Assembly (NCBI GenBank): GCA_963773465.1 | Contig: CAVZBF010000004.1 | Location: forward strand, 744,001-808,000 | Reading direction: 5' to 3' | Origin: VBAS01 sp963773465 | GTDB taxonomy: Bacteria > Bacteroidota > Bacteroidia > Chitinophagales > Chitinophagaceae | Length of the DNA: 64,000 nucleotides | Program-made: the position numbers and the translations under genes | Notes under the pieces: model-generated | The model's database searches: none | What the model was told of the DNA's origin: nothing | What the model saw: the letters and a program-made list of their open reading frames with translations, nothing else | Part shown: piece after piece, positions 19,040-28,404 of the stretch | Layout of the letters: every line of letters begins with the position of its first letter | How positions within the stretch are numbered: position 1 is the stretch's first letter

Positions 19040-19130
19040 GATGATATTTGAGTGCTGAAAGGTACGAAGCCCGGCAAAATACCCGCAAAGTGGTATTGAA
19101 TGGTTATTAAGTCTTATTTACCTTTTCATT

Positions 19131-21219
19131 ATGCCGCTGCCAGTCATTCATATATGGAAGAAAGCACCGTTCATCCGGTTCCTTATCCCATTGATCGCAG
19201 GAATTATTTTGCAATGGCAATTACAAATTGCACCGGGCATTTTATGGATATTATTACTTGTTGCTGCAATTACTGCAATCGCATTTTTCTTTATCCCTTA
19301 TTTTGAGCGATATAAACTTTCATTGCTGAATGGATTATCGGTTTCTATAATATTTATTGCTGTTGGAGGATTGCTTTCATGGTATAAAAATATTCAGCAT
19401 GATGAGAACTGGTTTGGCAGGAAATATAATGATGAGAATTCGCTGGTTGTAACATTACTTGAACATCCCGCAGAAAAAACAAAATCATATAAAGCGAATG
19501 CTTCGGTAGATTATATTTTAAATAATGATTCTGTTATCAAAACGGATGGAAAGATCATCCTTTATTTTAAAAAAGATAGTTCGTTATCAAATCTCGGTTA
19601 TGGTTCACAGCTTGTCATCACAAAGCCCCTGCAGGAAATTAAAAACTCCGGTAACCCCGGCGGCTTTGATTATAAACGATATTCATTGTTCCAGGGCGTC
19701 ACTCACCAGGTTTATTTGAAAGAAAATGAATTTGAAGTTTTATCAACAACTAAAAAGAATTTCTTTCAACAGTTTATTAATTCAAGCCGTGCAAATCTGC
19801 TGCACATTCTCCGTACAAATATTAAAGGAGAAAAAGAATTGGGCCTTGCTGAAGCATTGCTAATCGGTTATAAAGATGACCTGGATAAAACGCTTGTTCA
19901 ATCTTACAGCAATACGGGAGTAGTTCATGTAATTGCTATTTCCGGTTTGCATCTCGGGCTTATCTACTGGCTGCTCGCATGGTTGTTTACACCACTGCAA
20001 AAAAGAAAATTCAAGATGGCTGCGCCCGGTTTTTATTCTTGCCGGGTTATGGTTGTTTAGTTTATTAGCAGGGGCACAACCTTCTGTTCTTCGTTCAGCT
20101 GTCATGTTTACCTGCATCGTATTAGGCGATGCTCTTGCCAAGCGATCTTCCATTTACAATTCCCTTGCGTTATCAGCGCTGCTGCTCTTGTGCATCAATC
20201 CTTATTGGCTTTGGGATGTCGGTTTCCAATTATCATATGCTGCCGTATTAAGCATTGTTATATTTATGCAACCAATCTACCACTGGTTTTACATCAAAAA
20301 CAAGATCCTGGATTTTATATGGAAGCTGAATGCAGTAACTATCGCTGCGCAAATTCTTACAGTGCCTGTCGGTATTTATCATTTTCATCAATTCCCTGCC
20401 AGCTTCCTGTTCACCAATTTCCTGGCGGTGCCATTATCGAGCTTTATACTTCTCGGGGAAATATTTTTATGTATCGTTTCTTTTATTCCACCCGTCGCAG
20501 CATTTACCGGTAAAATAATATCCTGGCTCATCTGGCTAATGAATTCCTATATCGAACAGGTTGAAAAACTTCCTTTTTCATTGTTGGACGGTTTGCAAAT
20601 TTCAATTCCACAGGCAATGCTGCTGGTAATAGTGGCGGCAGGTTTTGGTTATTGGCTGATGGAGAAAAATAAAGCGGGACTTAGATATGCGCTTGTTGCA
20701 TTGTTTGGCTTTGTTGTATTGAGAACCGTTTCATTTATCCAGGCAAATAACCGTGAGCAATTAATTGTTTATAACGTACCGCAAAAGCAAGCAATGGATA
20801 TTATCGATGGAAGAAAATATTTGTTCGTTGGCGACCAGGACCTGCTGGCAAACGATTTTGTGCGAAACTTTCATTTAAAGCCTTCAAGGGTATTGAATAG
20901 GATAGCGCCTGCAGCGGATCTTAGAAATTATCCGCAACAAAAAGAACTGATGGTTTATAAAGGAAAAAGAATACTGGCAATACATGAGACAAAGTATTTT
21001 CGTCCGCTTACGGAAAAAATTCCTGTTGACCTGTTGCTGATCTCAGGCAACCCTAAACTTTATTTTAATAAACTCACAGAAACTTTTTCAATTAAGCAGG
21101 TTGTTTTTGACGGCTCATGTCCTGCATGGAAAATAAATTACTGGAAAAAAGATTGCGACTCACTCAGCATTCCATATCATGATGTAAATGAGAAAGGAGC
21201 TTTCGTTATGAATTTTTAA
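19131..21219 (+). CDS. comEC: ComEC/Rec2-family DNA uptake channel (one frameshift)
   Basis: An inner-membrane channel for single-stranded DNA in natural transformation. The N terminus has hydrophobic segments plus the DUF4131 domain (FEVLSTTKKN before it ends). The competence domain then starts at HVIAISGLHLGLIYWLLAWL, the family's signature. The frame breaks near 20035 (KMAAPGF against RWLRPVFILAGLWLF) and continues through PSVLRSAVMF and several membrane helices to 21219. The total is about 700 residues. The C-terminal 130 residues contain no HxHxDH metallo-beta-lactamase motif, a shorter form frequent in Bacteroidota. The start at 19131 (MPLPVIHIW) precedes the first helix. The radA and comF genes further on suggest competence machinery in this genome. 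Confidence 0.88.
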
Positions 21220-21222
21220 TTT

Positions 21223-22131
21223 TTACTTTATTTTTTTTCTTTCAACTAATCTCATCCTTGTTCCCAATTCAACACTGGTATATGAAAAATCATTTAATCC
21301 GTGCTGAACGCCCAGGCAGACTCCAAATTGTTTATATAGTTTCTCAATTCCAAAATTTATTATAACGGGATCATCGCCCTCGCCGATCCAACCAAAGTAA
21401 CCGGTGTTATTTAATTTCCACCGCCATTTCTGCGAGTTATACTCAATACCTGCGCCATACATAAATGCATCATTCTGTCCAAATGTATTTAACTGCCATA
21501 CATAGAAACCACACATAGTGGTAAGCTTCCATTGTTTGTTTTTAGATAAATACTTAGCTGCTGACAGATCAAAATGATACCCCGGCGCATCAGTATACCT
21601 CGCCGAACCAACTGCCGTTGAAATAGGAAACCGGTAACCGATACGCAATGCAAGACGAAAATGTTCCTTCCATCGGTTAAGCAACTGAAAGTTCGTATTT
21701 AAATACAGATCGCCTCCTGCATCTTTATCATTATAAGTTTCATAATAGACATGCCGTTTTTGTTTTACTTCATCACTCATTTGATACCACTCCACCGGTA
21801 CCCATGAAGCATCAAGAGCAATGACATCCTTCACCAGGCAATAATTGGCTGACAGTTTTATATTTCGTGTAAAATCTCCTTTGGCAAAATGAAAAGCTGC
21901 GCCCGCATAAAAACTATTTATACTATCAACTTCCCCGGTACCCATTGATGGCACGGGTAAGGCATTAGGACCCATGTAACGCGGGGAATAGATCAAATAA
22001 TTTCTCCAGGGACTGACGCCATCCCATTTTACAACCGATGCCCACTTTTCAGCTGTTTGTGATTGTAAACAGGTGGAATAAAAAAGTAATAAACAGAATA
22101 TTGCTTTTGATAAATGGTGGTTTCGTTTCAT
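21223..22131 (-). CDS. Putative outer-membrane beta-barrel protein
   Basis: A 302-residue protein with a signal peptide ending near CLQSQTAEK. It has many aromatic-edged alternating strands such as HFRLALRIGYRF, KWRWKLNNTGYFGW and SYTSVELGTRMRLVE, as expected for an outer-membrane barrel of 10-12 strands. I do not recognise a specific family and see no catalytic motif. It converges with comEC, with 3 bp between the stops. Frame intact. Confidence 0.65.
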   Translation of the reverse strand: MKRNHHLSKAIFCLLLFYSTCLQSQTAEKWASVVKWDGVSPWRNYLIYSPRYMGPNALPVPSMGTGEVDSINSFYAGAAFHFAKGDFTRNIKLSANYCLVKDVIALDASWVPVEWYQMSDEVKQKRHVYYETYNDKDAGGDLYLNTNFQLLNRWKEHFRLALRIGYRFPISTAVGSARYTDAPGYHFDLSAAKYLSKNKQWKLTTMCGFYVWQLNTFGQNDAFMYGAGIEYNSQKWRWKLNNTGYFGWIGEGDDPVIINFGIEKLYKQFGVCLGVQHGLNDFSYTSVELGTRMRLVERKKIK

Positions 22132-22463
22132 ACATGTGGCTGTTGATGGAGGTGGTTAAACTCCTGATCTAAAATGGTTGGTTGCTATTTATAATACTTG
22201 ATTGGCCAGGTTGCTACTGGCTTCATATCAATATAAAAACATGCAATAGACTTTTTTTCATACTGTTGTTATTAACATTAATGATTATGTATAAGAAACG
22301 TATTTTTCAGGGAGGAAATTGATCAAGGGGTATTCGGAGGATTTGTGATTATGAAGATAAAAAATCCAAAATATTATTTCAATTTTATTTTATTCATAGA
22401 GCTCATTTCACGTAGATTTGCGCCTTCTCTGCCGGATGCCTGCCTTTAATTTTTAGAAAAATT
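22132..22463. other. Divergent intergenic region before purH
   Basis: A 332-bp AT-rich space between the divergent outer-membrane gene and purH. It contains a promoter-like TAGATTTG at 22413-22420, poly-T and ATTT-rich stretches, and a GATGCCTGCC segment near 22436. No tRNA, ORF or clear riboswitch fold was seen. Confidence 0.4.
22413..22420 (+). promoter_or_regulatory. Promoter-like TAGATTTG box before purH
   Basis: TAGATTTGCGCC fits the Bacteroidota -7 consensus TAnnTTTG and lies 44 bp before the purH ATG. No good TTG is seen at -33, so confidence is limited. Confidence 0.4.
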
Positions 22464-24132
22464 ATGAACAAAAAAATTCAGTCTGCCCTCATCTCTGTTT
22501 TTTACAAGGATGGCCTTGAGCCTATTGTAAAATTGCTATCCGAACTTGGTGTTATTATTTACTCTACGGGTGGCACACAAAGTTTTATTGAAAAGCTCGG
22601 GATCAATGTTGTGCCTGTTGAAGATCTTACTTCATATCCATCCATACTGGGTGGTAGAGTAAAAACATTGCATCCATCGGTTTTTGGTGGCATACTCGGA
22701 AAAAGAGATGATGAAACGCATGTGGCTGAAATGAAGCAATATGATATTCCTGAAATTGATCTTGTGATCGTTGATCTCTATCCTTTTGAAGAAACAGTTG
22801 CTTCAACCACGGATGAAAAATCGATCATTGAAAAAATTGATATCGGCGGGCCATCGATGATCCGTGGCGCTGCAAAAAATTTCAGGGATGTGGTGGTGAT
22901 CGCCGCTAAAAAAAATTATGCAGAATTAGAACAGTTGTTGCATGAACAAAAAGGTGAAACTACAATTGAGCAACGAAAATCCTTTGCAGCAAAAGCATTT
23001 GAAGTAGTAGCACACTATGATGTAGCTATTGCAAAATATTTCAACCCGGAAAATGCTTTATACTTTTTGGAATCGGTCACCAATCCGAAAGCGATGCGAT
23101 ATGGTGAGAACCCGCATCAGTCCGGAGTATTTTATGGAAACCTGGATGAATTATTTGACCAGTTGAATGGAAAAGAACTTTCTTATAATAATCTTGTTGA
23201 CGTAGATGCCGCAGTGCAACTTATAAAGAATTCGGCCCCTACCTAACCTCCCCCCACGGGGGAGGAACTGCAACACAGCCCTCGCTTATTGATAATTCAA
23301 AATCTGTCAGAAATGTTACTATCAGCGGGGATAGCAGCGCAGACTTTCCCCCTCTGGGGGAATTGGAGGGGGCCGTATTTGCAATCATCAAGCACACCAA
23401 TGTATGCGGGATAGCACAAAGAGCTACTGTAAAAGAAAGTTGGGATGCAGCGCTTGCCGGCGATCCGGAATCTGCGTTTGGCGGTGTATTGGTTTGCAAC
23501 GGCACTATTGATAAAGCAACGGCCGATGCTATCAATGAAATATTTTTTGAAGTGCTGATCGCTCCTTCATTCAATGAAGATGCTTTGACAGTTTTGAAAT
23601 CTAAGAAGAACAGAATTGTGTTAAGGCACAAGGAACAAGGCACAAGGAACAAGGCACAAGGAACAAGGCACAAGTCGGAAATGTATCGCTCCTTGCTAAA
23701 TGGTGTTTTGATACAGGAAATAGATAACGGAAATTTTTCTGAATGGAAAGAAGCGGGAGGAAGGAAACAACCGCTGCAGAAAAAGCAGATCTTGAATTTG
23801 CCAACCTTGTATGCAAGCATCTTAAATCAAATGCAATTGCACTGGTAAAAAATAAACAATTGATCGGCAAAGGTTGCGGACAAACAAGCCGGATAGATTC
23901 ATTGCGCCAATCGATAGAAAAAGCAAAGCAATTCAATTTTGATTTGCATGGCGCAGTATTGGCAAGCGATGCGTTCTTTCCGTTTAATGATTGTGTGAAG
24001 ATGAGTCATGAAGCCGGTATCGAAGCATTCATTCAACCGGGCGGTTCTATTCGTGATAAAGATTCAATTGACTATTGTGTAGAAAATAAACTGGCGATGG
24101 TGATGACGGGAATGAGACATTTTAAACATTAG
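22464..24132 (+). CDS. purH: Bifunctional AICAR formyltransferase/IMP cyclohydrolase PurH (two repeat inserts, two frameshifts)
   Basis: Catalyses the last two steps of IMP synthesis. The N-terminal IMP cyclohydrolase part shows STGGTQSFIEKLG, GGRVKTLHPSVFGG and DIGGPSMIRGAAKNF. The transformylase part shows RYGENPHQSG, IIKHTNVCGIA, PESAFGG and QPGGSIRDKDSIDYC, ending MTGMRHFKH. Two foreign segments interrupt it. A 139-bp palindrome-bounded element (23235-23373) stays open in frame once one base is added near 23228. A tandem AAGGCACAAGGAAC repeat (23622-23676) adds about 17 residues between KKNRIVL and YRSLLNGVL. A second frame break near 23757 (AGGR to ETTAAEK) is fixed by one base. Because purH is needed for purine synthesis, the inserts are probably tolerated in surface loops. 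Confidence 0.9.
23235..23373 (+). repeat. Palindrome-bounded 139-bp element inside purH
   Basis: The left arm GCCCCTACCTAACCTCCCCC and right arm GGGGGAATTGGAGGGGGC are imperfect inverted repeats, each next to its own small hairpin (CCCCCACGGGGG, TTCCCCCTCTGGGGGAA). The middle 80 bp are unrelated to PurH. The element encodes an open 46-codon stretch (starting GPYLTSPHGGGTATQPS) in frame with downstream PurH. Confidence 0.75.
23622..23676 (+). repeat. AAGGCACAAGGAAC tandem repeat translated inside purH
   Basis: About four units of AAGGCACAAGGAAC encode RHKEQGTRNKAQGTRHKS in the PurH frame. It is the reverse complement of the intergenic run at 6468-6511. Confidence 0.85.
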
Positions 24133-24145
24133 ATACAGTGAGTAG

Positions 24146-24198
24146 TGAGTTGTGAATGGTGAGTAGGACTATTCACAACTGACCATTCACCACTCACG
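24146..24198. repeat. Inverted GTGAATGGTGAGT repeat
   Basis: GTGAGTTGTGAATGGTGAG on the left faces CTGACCATTCACCACTCAC on the right, forming a long imperfect hairpin just after purH. It may also serve as a transcription end. Same family as 26321-26351, 26436-26470 and 25626-25643. Confidence 0.7.
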
Positions 24199-24220
24199 AA
24201 AAAGTTGAATAGAATTGTTT

Positions 24221-24267
24221 CAGTACAAGAGTGCGACGCAACGGAAGCCAAATAGTAGCACAAAAGC
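24221..24267. repeat. GTACAAGAGTGCGAC repeat, copy 2
   Basis: CAGTACAAGAGTGCGACG followed by CAACGGAAGCCAAATAGTAGCAC. It shares about 40 of 46 bases with copy 1 at 16533 and ends 18 bp before the EamA start codon, so it probably lies in that gene's leader. Confidence 0.75.
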
Positions 24268-24284
24268 TAAGTTCATAATCACAA

Positions 24285-25295
24285 ATGCCTTTATTCGACT
24301 TCAATAAAACCTTATCACAATCCACTGATGCTTTAAAAAGTTTATCGGCGCTGAATCCTTTGACCATTCGCAAAAAAGGAACAAGAACCAAAGCAGTTTT
24401 TGCGCTTACATTGGTTTGCATACTTTGGGGCACTACATGGCTGGCAAGCAAACAGGGAGTAAAATATATTCCCGATGCCATACAAATGGCCGGCATCAGG
24501 CAATTACTCGGCGGTATTTGTTACGTTGGTTTCTTTCTTTATAAAAAAATGCCATTGCCAAAAGGAAAAGAATGGATACCGATACTTGTATTGAGCTTTC
24601 TGAATTTTATGATCAGCAACGGGCTAAGCACACTTGCGTTGCAATACAAAATATCCGCAGGTCTCGGTGCCATCATTGGCGCTATTTTTCCTTTGTGGCT
24701 AGTTGTTATCGGGCTCTTTGTTTCAAAAACAAAAATGCCGCTGATGGCGATCACCGGTTTGATACTTGGCTACGGCGGTGTTTGTATCATCTTCTATGAT
24801 CACTTAAATGAATTCCGGGATCCAAAATTTCAAATAGGCATTTTGCTTTCGGTTATTGCCACATGGACATGGGCCATTGCAACACTTTATACAAAACGAC
24901 AAGCCGTTCATTTCAATCCTTACTTCGGTCTTGGTTTGCAAATGGTCATCAGCGGAATTGTGTTATATAGTTTTTCGGCAGTAAGCGGAAGAGCTGTTGC
25001 ACTTACAGCTATTCCATGGCAATCGTGGGCAGCTATTGCCTATCTGGTCATCTTCGGTTCGTTGATCGCATTTGTTTGTTATTTGTATGCGTTGCAAAAT
25101 TTACCAACAGAACAAGCCTCTATTTATGCATATATAAATCCTATCGTAGCTGTTGTACTCGGCTCTATTGTGTTTGATGAAAAGCTTACTATCTACCTGG
25201 CCATCGGAGGAATCGTTACTTTGCTTGGAGTGTATCTTGTAAACAAAGCGTATAAGATCACAACGGCAGAGCAGCCGGAAACGGAAGGAGTGTAA
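24285..25295 (+). CDS. DMT-superfamily (EamA) transporter
   Basis: A 336-residue inner-membrane protein with ten predicted helices and two EamA halves. The first runs from about residue 38 (VFALTLVCILWGTTWLASKQG) to 170 and the second from about 190 (ILLSVIATWTWAIATLYTKR) to 325 (IGGIVTLLGVYLVNK). Typical conserved pieces are GTTW and the LPTEQASIYAYINPIVAVVLG block. A 35-residue cytosolic leader precedes the first helix. Members export metabolites, often amino acids or related compounds; the substrate cannot be predicted. The next 330 bp downstream are repeats. Confidence 0.9.
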   Translation: MPLFDFNKTLSQSTDALKSLSALNPLTIRKKGTRTKAVFALTLVCILWGTTWLASKQGVKYIPDAIQMAGIRQLLGGICYVGFFLYKKMPLPKGKEWIPILVLSFLNFMISNGLSTLALQYKISAGLGAIIGAIFPLWLVVIGLFVSKTKMPLMAITGLILGYGGVCIIFYDHLNEFRDPKFQIGILLSVIATWTWAIATLYTKRQAVHFNPYFGLGLQMVISGIVLYSFSAVSGRAVALTAIPWQSWAAIAYLVIFGSLIAFVCYLYALQNLPTEQASIYAYINPIVAVVLGSIVFDEKLTIYLAIGGIVTLLGVYLVNKAYKITTAEQPETEGV

Positions 25296-25299
25296 GCTG

Positions 25300-25368
25300 A
25301 GTTCGGAGTTCTTTCGGAGTTCTTTCGGAGTTCGGAGTCGGGAGTTCAGAGTTCGGAGTTCAGAGTCG
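25300..25368 (+). repeat. GGAGTTCGGAGT tandem repeat (direct orientation)
   Basis: Units of GAGTTCGGAGTTCTTTCGGAG and GGAGTCGGGAGTTCAGAG follow the EamA stop. It is in inverse orientation to the array at 25566-25628, so the two could pair across a 200-bp interior. Confidence 0.8.
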
Positions 25369-25425
25369 TTATTCTTTGACGTTAATTTTTACTTTTGAAT
25401 TTTGATTTTTTACTTCCAAGCTGCA

Positions 25426-25462
25426 TTGCTACTATTAAACTTCTGTTGCAATCGAAGATTTG
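25426..25462 (-). repeat. Degenerate copy of the GTACAAGAGTGCGAC repeat
   Basis: TTGCTACTATTAAACTTCTG followed by TTGC resembles the reverse complement of the AACGGAAGCTTAATAGTAGCAC part of the repeat at 16533. It lies in the interior of the 25300-25643 composite, and the rest of that interior is AT-rich with no gene. Confidence 0.45.
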
Positions 25463-25565
25463 TTAATTTATTTTCTTCCGGTGGAAGAGAATAAATTAAT
25501 CACTCTTGTGCTTCAACAATTCTATTGAGCTTGATGATTAGTTATAAATTCGCGGCCACTCATCC

Positions 25566-25628
25566 CCGACTCCCGACTCCCGACTCCCGACTCCCGACTC
25601 CTGACTCCTGACTCCTGACTCCGGACTC
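25566..25628 (-). repeat. GACTCCCGACTCC tandem array
   Basis: Nine or more units of CGACTCC or TGACTCC in a row, ending CCGGACTC. This is the largest copy of the family in the window. It adjoins the CACCACTCACC repeat that forms the 3' end of the deacetylase-like gene. Confidence 0.9.
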
Positions 25629-25643
25629 ACCACTCACCACTCA
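25626..25643 (-). repeat. CACCACTCACCACTCACC repeat at a gene end
   Basis: Two to three CACCACT units supply the final codons (VSGEW) and stop of the deacetylase-like gene and adjoin the GACTCC array. Confidence 0.65.
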
Positions 25644-26935
25644 CCTGCCTAACAAATTCCCCATACACATCCCTCCACCCTGCAAATAGTTTATGATTTC
25701 CTAAAAAGCTATTATGCCAGATAGTGATCATAGTTCCATTAACGGCCTTTACGGTATTGCAGTAATACATCATTTCTTCATATGCTCTTTGCGGCAAATA
25801 TTTTTGTTCAAAGAATGAATTGGCTTCCATAAAACAAAAAGGATGAAGCAGGAGATTTGTTTGCTGTTCTTTTTTCAGATCATACCAGTAAAATGGCGAC
25901 GCCACTGATGCCCGAAAGCCATTGATACTGCCATATCCCATCGAATAATCATCGGTAATACCGGCAGCGACCAATTTTCGAAAAGTATGTGGCAATGTAA
26001 AGCGAATATAATGTTGTCGCGAAAAAGTAATTTTCTTTGCTGAAATTGATTCAAGCGTCTTAATTTCTTCAGCAAGCAATCCCTCGTCATCGCCACTCGC
26101 CCATGAGGGATGAATCCCTATTGAATATTTTTCGGCATGTTGTTGTATCAATTGCTGCATAGCCGGGTGCGATGGAAAAATATTCTTATCATACTTTCCT
26201 TTCTTAGCTGCCACATGGAAAAAATAAATTGGATGTAAATTATTCTGCGCATGCAATTTATCCATCCATTCATAAGCGTCATAAGGATCTTCTTTTTTTG
26301 CCCGTAGCACTTTCAATCTTTCATTCACCATTGACCATTCACCATTCACGAGAGATCTGGCAATGCCGCCTGCGGTTTTTACTGAATCCTTTGTTTTTAA
26401 ATGCAAACGCTTCGTCGATATCATAAGTGGGAACAATGGTGAATGGTGAGTGGTGAGTGGTGAGTGATGGAAATTTTTCTTTCAATACTTTTTTAAAATC
26501 CTCAATCCAGATATTGACCAATGGAATATTTAGAAACCCTTCTTTAAAAGCCAGTGAATTTTCATGAGCATATCTCCCATACATATCTTTTTGATGAGGA
26601 AGGTATTCTTCATACCGGCTAAGCAAATAAAAGCACGCAGCAAAAATGTCAAACGGATAATCGCCTCCTGTTTTAAAAAAAGCTTTATGGCCATTGACGT
26701 CAAAACAGGAAATAACTTGTTCCCTAATTGAATCTTCAAATAATAATGAATAATTAATAATCAATAATTCATTATCTAAAATTCTCCCATTGCTATAATT
26801 GATCTTAGCTCCTGTATAATCGTTGAAAAAAAAATTGTCTGTAGTTAACTGAAATGCTTCCCCGGTGATCTTCTTACCAATAAAATCAACGATGTATTGA
26901 AGACGCGGAGTAATTTTATTTGTATAAACAATCAC
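25627..26935 (-). CDS. DUF7033/polysaccharide-deacetylase-like protein with several repeat inserts (one frameshift)
   Basis: A protein of about 430 residues. The N-terminal part, with RYEEYLPHQKDMYGRYAHEN and FLNIPLVNIWIEDFKK, resembles the DUF7033 domain. It is followed by a deacetylase-like barrel (VPTYDIDEAFAF, GIHPSWAS, FSRQHYIRFTLP, DYSMGYGSINGFRA, LLLHPFCFME). The catalytic metal site is only partly recognisable, so activity is uncertain. The frame breaks near 26367. Four repeat segments are translated in it: an ATTATTGATT run (26741-26776, encoding LLIINYSLL), two CACCATTCAC runs (TTHHSPFTI; LVNGEWSMVNE), and the stop region at 25626-25643 (SGEW). It starts 13 bp after the lutB stop. 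Confidence 0.75.
26321..26351 (-). repeat. CACCATTCACC repeat translated in the deacetylase-like gene
   Basis: TCATTCACCATTGACCATTC followed by ACCATTCACG. Translated in frame as SLVNGEWSMVNE between GGIAR and RLKVLR. Confidence 0.75.
26436..26470 (-). repeat. GGTGAATGGTGAGTGG repeat translated in the deacetylase-like gene
   Basis: Units of GGTGAATGGTGAGTGGTGAG on the plus strand. Read in the gene's direction it encodes TTHHSPFTI just before VPTYDIDEAF. Confidence 0.75.
26741..26776 (-). repeat. ATTATTGATT-type repeat translated in the deacetylase-like gene
   Basis: TAATAATGAATAATTAATAA followed by TCAATAATTCATTATC. Encodes NELLIINYSLLFE in the gene's frame. Same family as 4747-4777 and 56633-56662. 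Confidence 0.6.
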
Positions 26936-26948
26936 TCAATGAAGATAA

Positions 26949-28328
26949 TTATCTCTTTCCGTATTTTTCTTTCCACAACTGGTTGAATGATCTCTTCGGA
27001 AACTTCATTTCGCTGCGATGTTCTTTCCATCCTTTCAGCAATTTGTTCACCACCCAATTTTTTATTCGTGCACTTCCCATATTCATCAGGCTGCGGCGAA
27101 GCATGGCTTGTTTCCACATTTTCCATCCTGTCCGTTCTGCAAAACTGCTATTGCCTTCATCCACCGCTTCATGCCGGTTCTCAAGCAATAATTCATGAAG
27201 ATTAATTTTTACTGCGCATACTTCAGTGCAATTACCGCAAAGCGAAGAGGCATAACTAAGATGCTTCCATTCATCCATCTGTTTTAAATGCGGAGTGATC
27301 ACTGAACCGATCGGGCCACTGTATGTAGTTTCATAAGCTATGCCCGCCGATATTTTTATAAACAGGGCAGGCATTTAAACAAGCGCCGCAACGAATGCAA
27401 TACAGACTTTCCCTTGATTTTTCATTGGCAAGAATATTTGTCCGGCCATTATCAAGCAATATCACATACATTTCATCCGGACCATCAGTTTCTCCATTTT
27501 GCTTTGGTCCGGTTACAATTGTATTATAAACTGTAATTCTTTGCCCTGTGCCATAGGTTGCAAGCAATGGCCAGAATAAAGCAAGATCATTAATAGAAGG
27601 AATAACTTTTTCTATGCCTGCAACCACAATATGTGTTTTAGGCATCGAGCAACTCAACCTGGCATTGCCTTCATTTTCTGTAATAGCAATGCCACCAATA
27701 TCTGCAATAATAAAATTAGCGCCGGTAATTCCTACTTCTGCTTCTGTATATTTTTTTCTTAATACATGCCGTGCAACTAATGTTAATTGTGCAGGAGTAA
27801 GGTTAGGATCCGTTCCCAGTTTTTCTGCAAATAACTTTGCAACATCTTCCTTGCTTTTATGCATGGCCGGGGTAACAATATGATAAGGCGGTTCGCCATC
27901 CAATTGCTGAATATATTCTCCCAGGTCAGTTTCTATACTTTCAATTCCTTTTTCTTCTAAAAAATTATTGAGATGAATTTCTTCTGTCACCATGCTCTTG
28001 CTCTTCACCAGCGTTTTGCAATTTTTCTCATCACAAATTTTTCCAATTTCTTCCAGCGCCTGTTTAGCATCTTCTGCCCAGATCACTTTTGCCCCGCGCT
28101 TAGTAATCTTTGCTTCAAAACTTTCGAGATTTTGTCAAGATTTTCTATTGCCTTCCATTTTATATTCTTTGCTTTTTCTCTGGCCAGGTTTACATTGCTG
28201 AATTGTTCTTTTCCTTTTGGTACCACAGCATTATACTTGCCAATATTAAAATTGATCTTACGCCGGTGTTCTTTATCGGCAGCTTTTGCAGTGCTTTTGG
28301 CAATAAAAGATTCGGAATGTTCTGACAT
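26949..28328 (-). CDS. lutB: Iron-sulfur lactate-utilisation protein LutB (two frameshifts)
   Basis: LutB/LldF-type iron-sulfur protein of the LutABC lactate oxidation system. The N-terminal LUD part includes TPAMHKSKEDVAKLFAEKLG and GITGANFIIADIGGIAITENEG. The ferredoxin part has CIRCGACLNACPVYK and CGNCTEVCAVKI, the two 4Fe-4S sites. The C-terminal helix region ends RSFNQLWKEKYGKR. The frame breaks near 28085-28125 (after IENLDK) and near 27345 (after YKNIGGH), each in conserved sequence and fixed by one base. The length is about 460 residues, normal for the family. The start is MSEHSESFIAKSTAKAA at 28328. lutA is not in the window, and a LutC-like gene is at 457-1126. Confidence 0.9.
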
Positions 28329-28404
28329 ATAGAACCGTGATTTTCTGGATTTCGGAGATTAAAAGGAAATTGATTTGTTTCTTACAAATTAACGAAGGAA
28401 TTTC

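Noticed and set aside
25566..25628. Possible CRISPR array in the GACTCC tandem units
   Set aside because: Units are 7 bp and contiguous, without unique spacers of constant length, and no cas gene is present.
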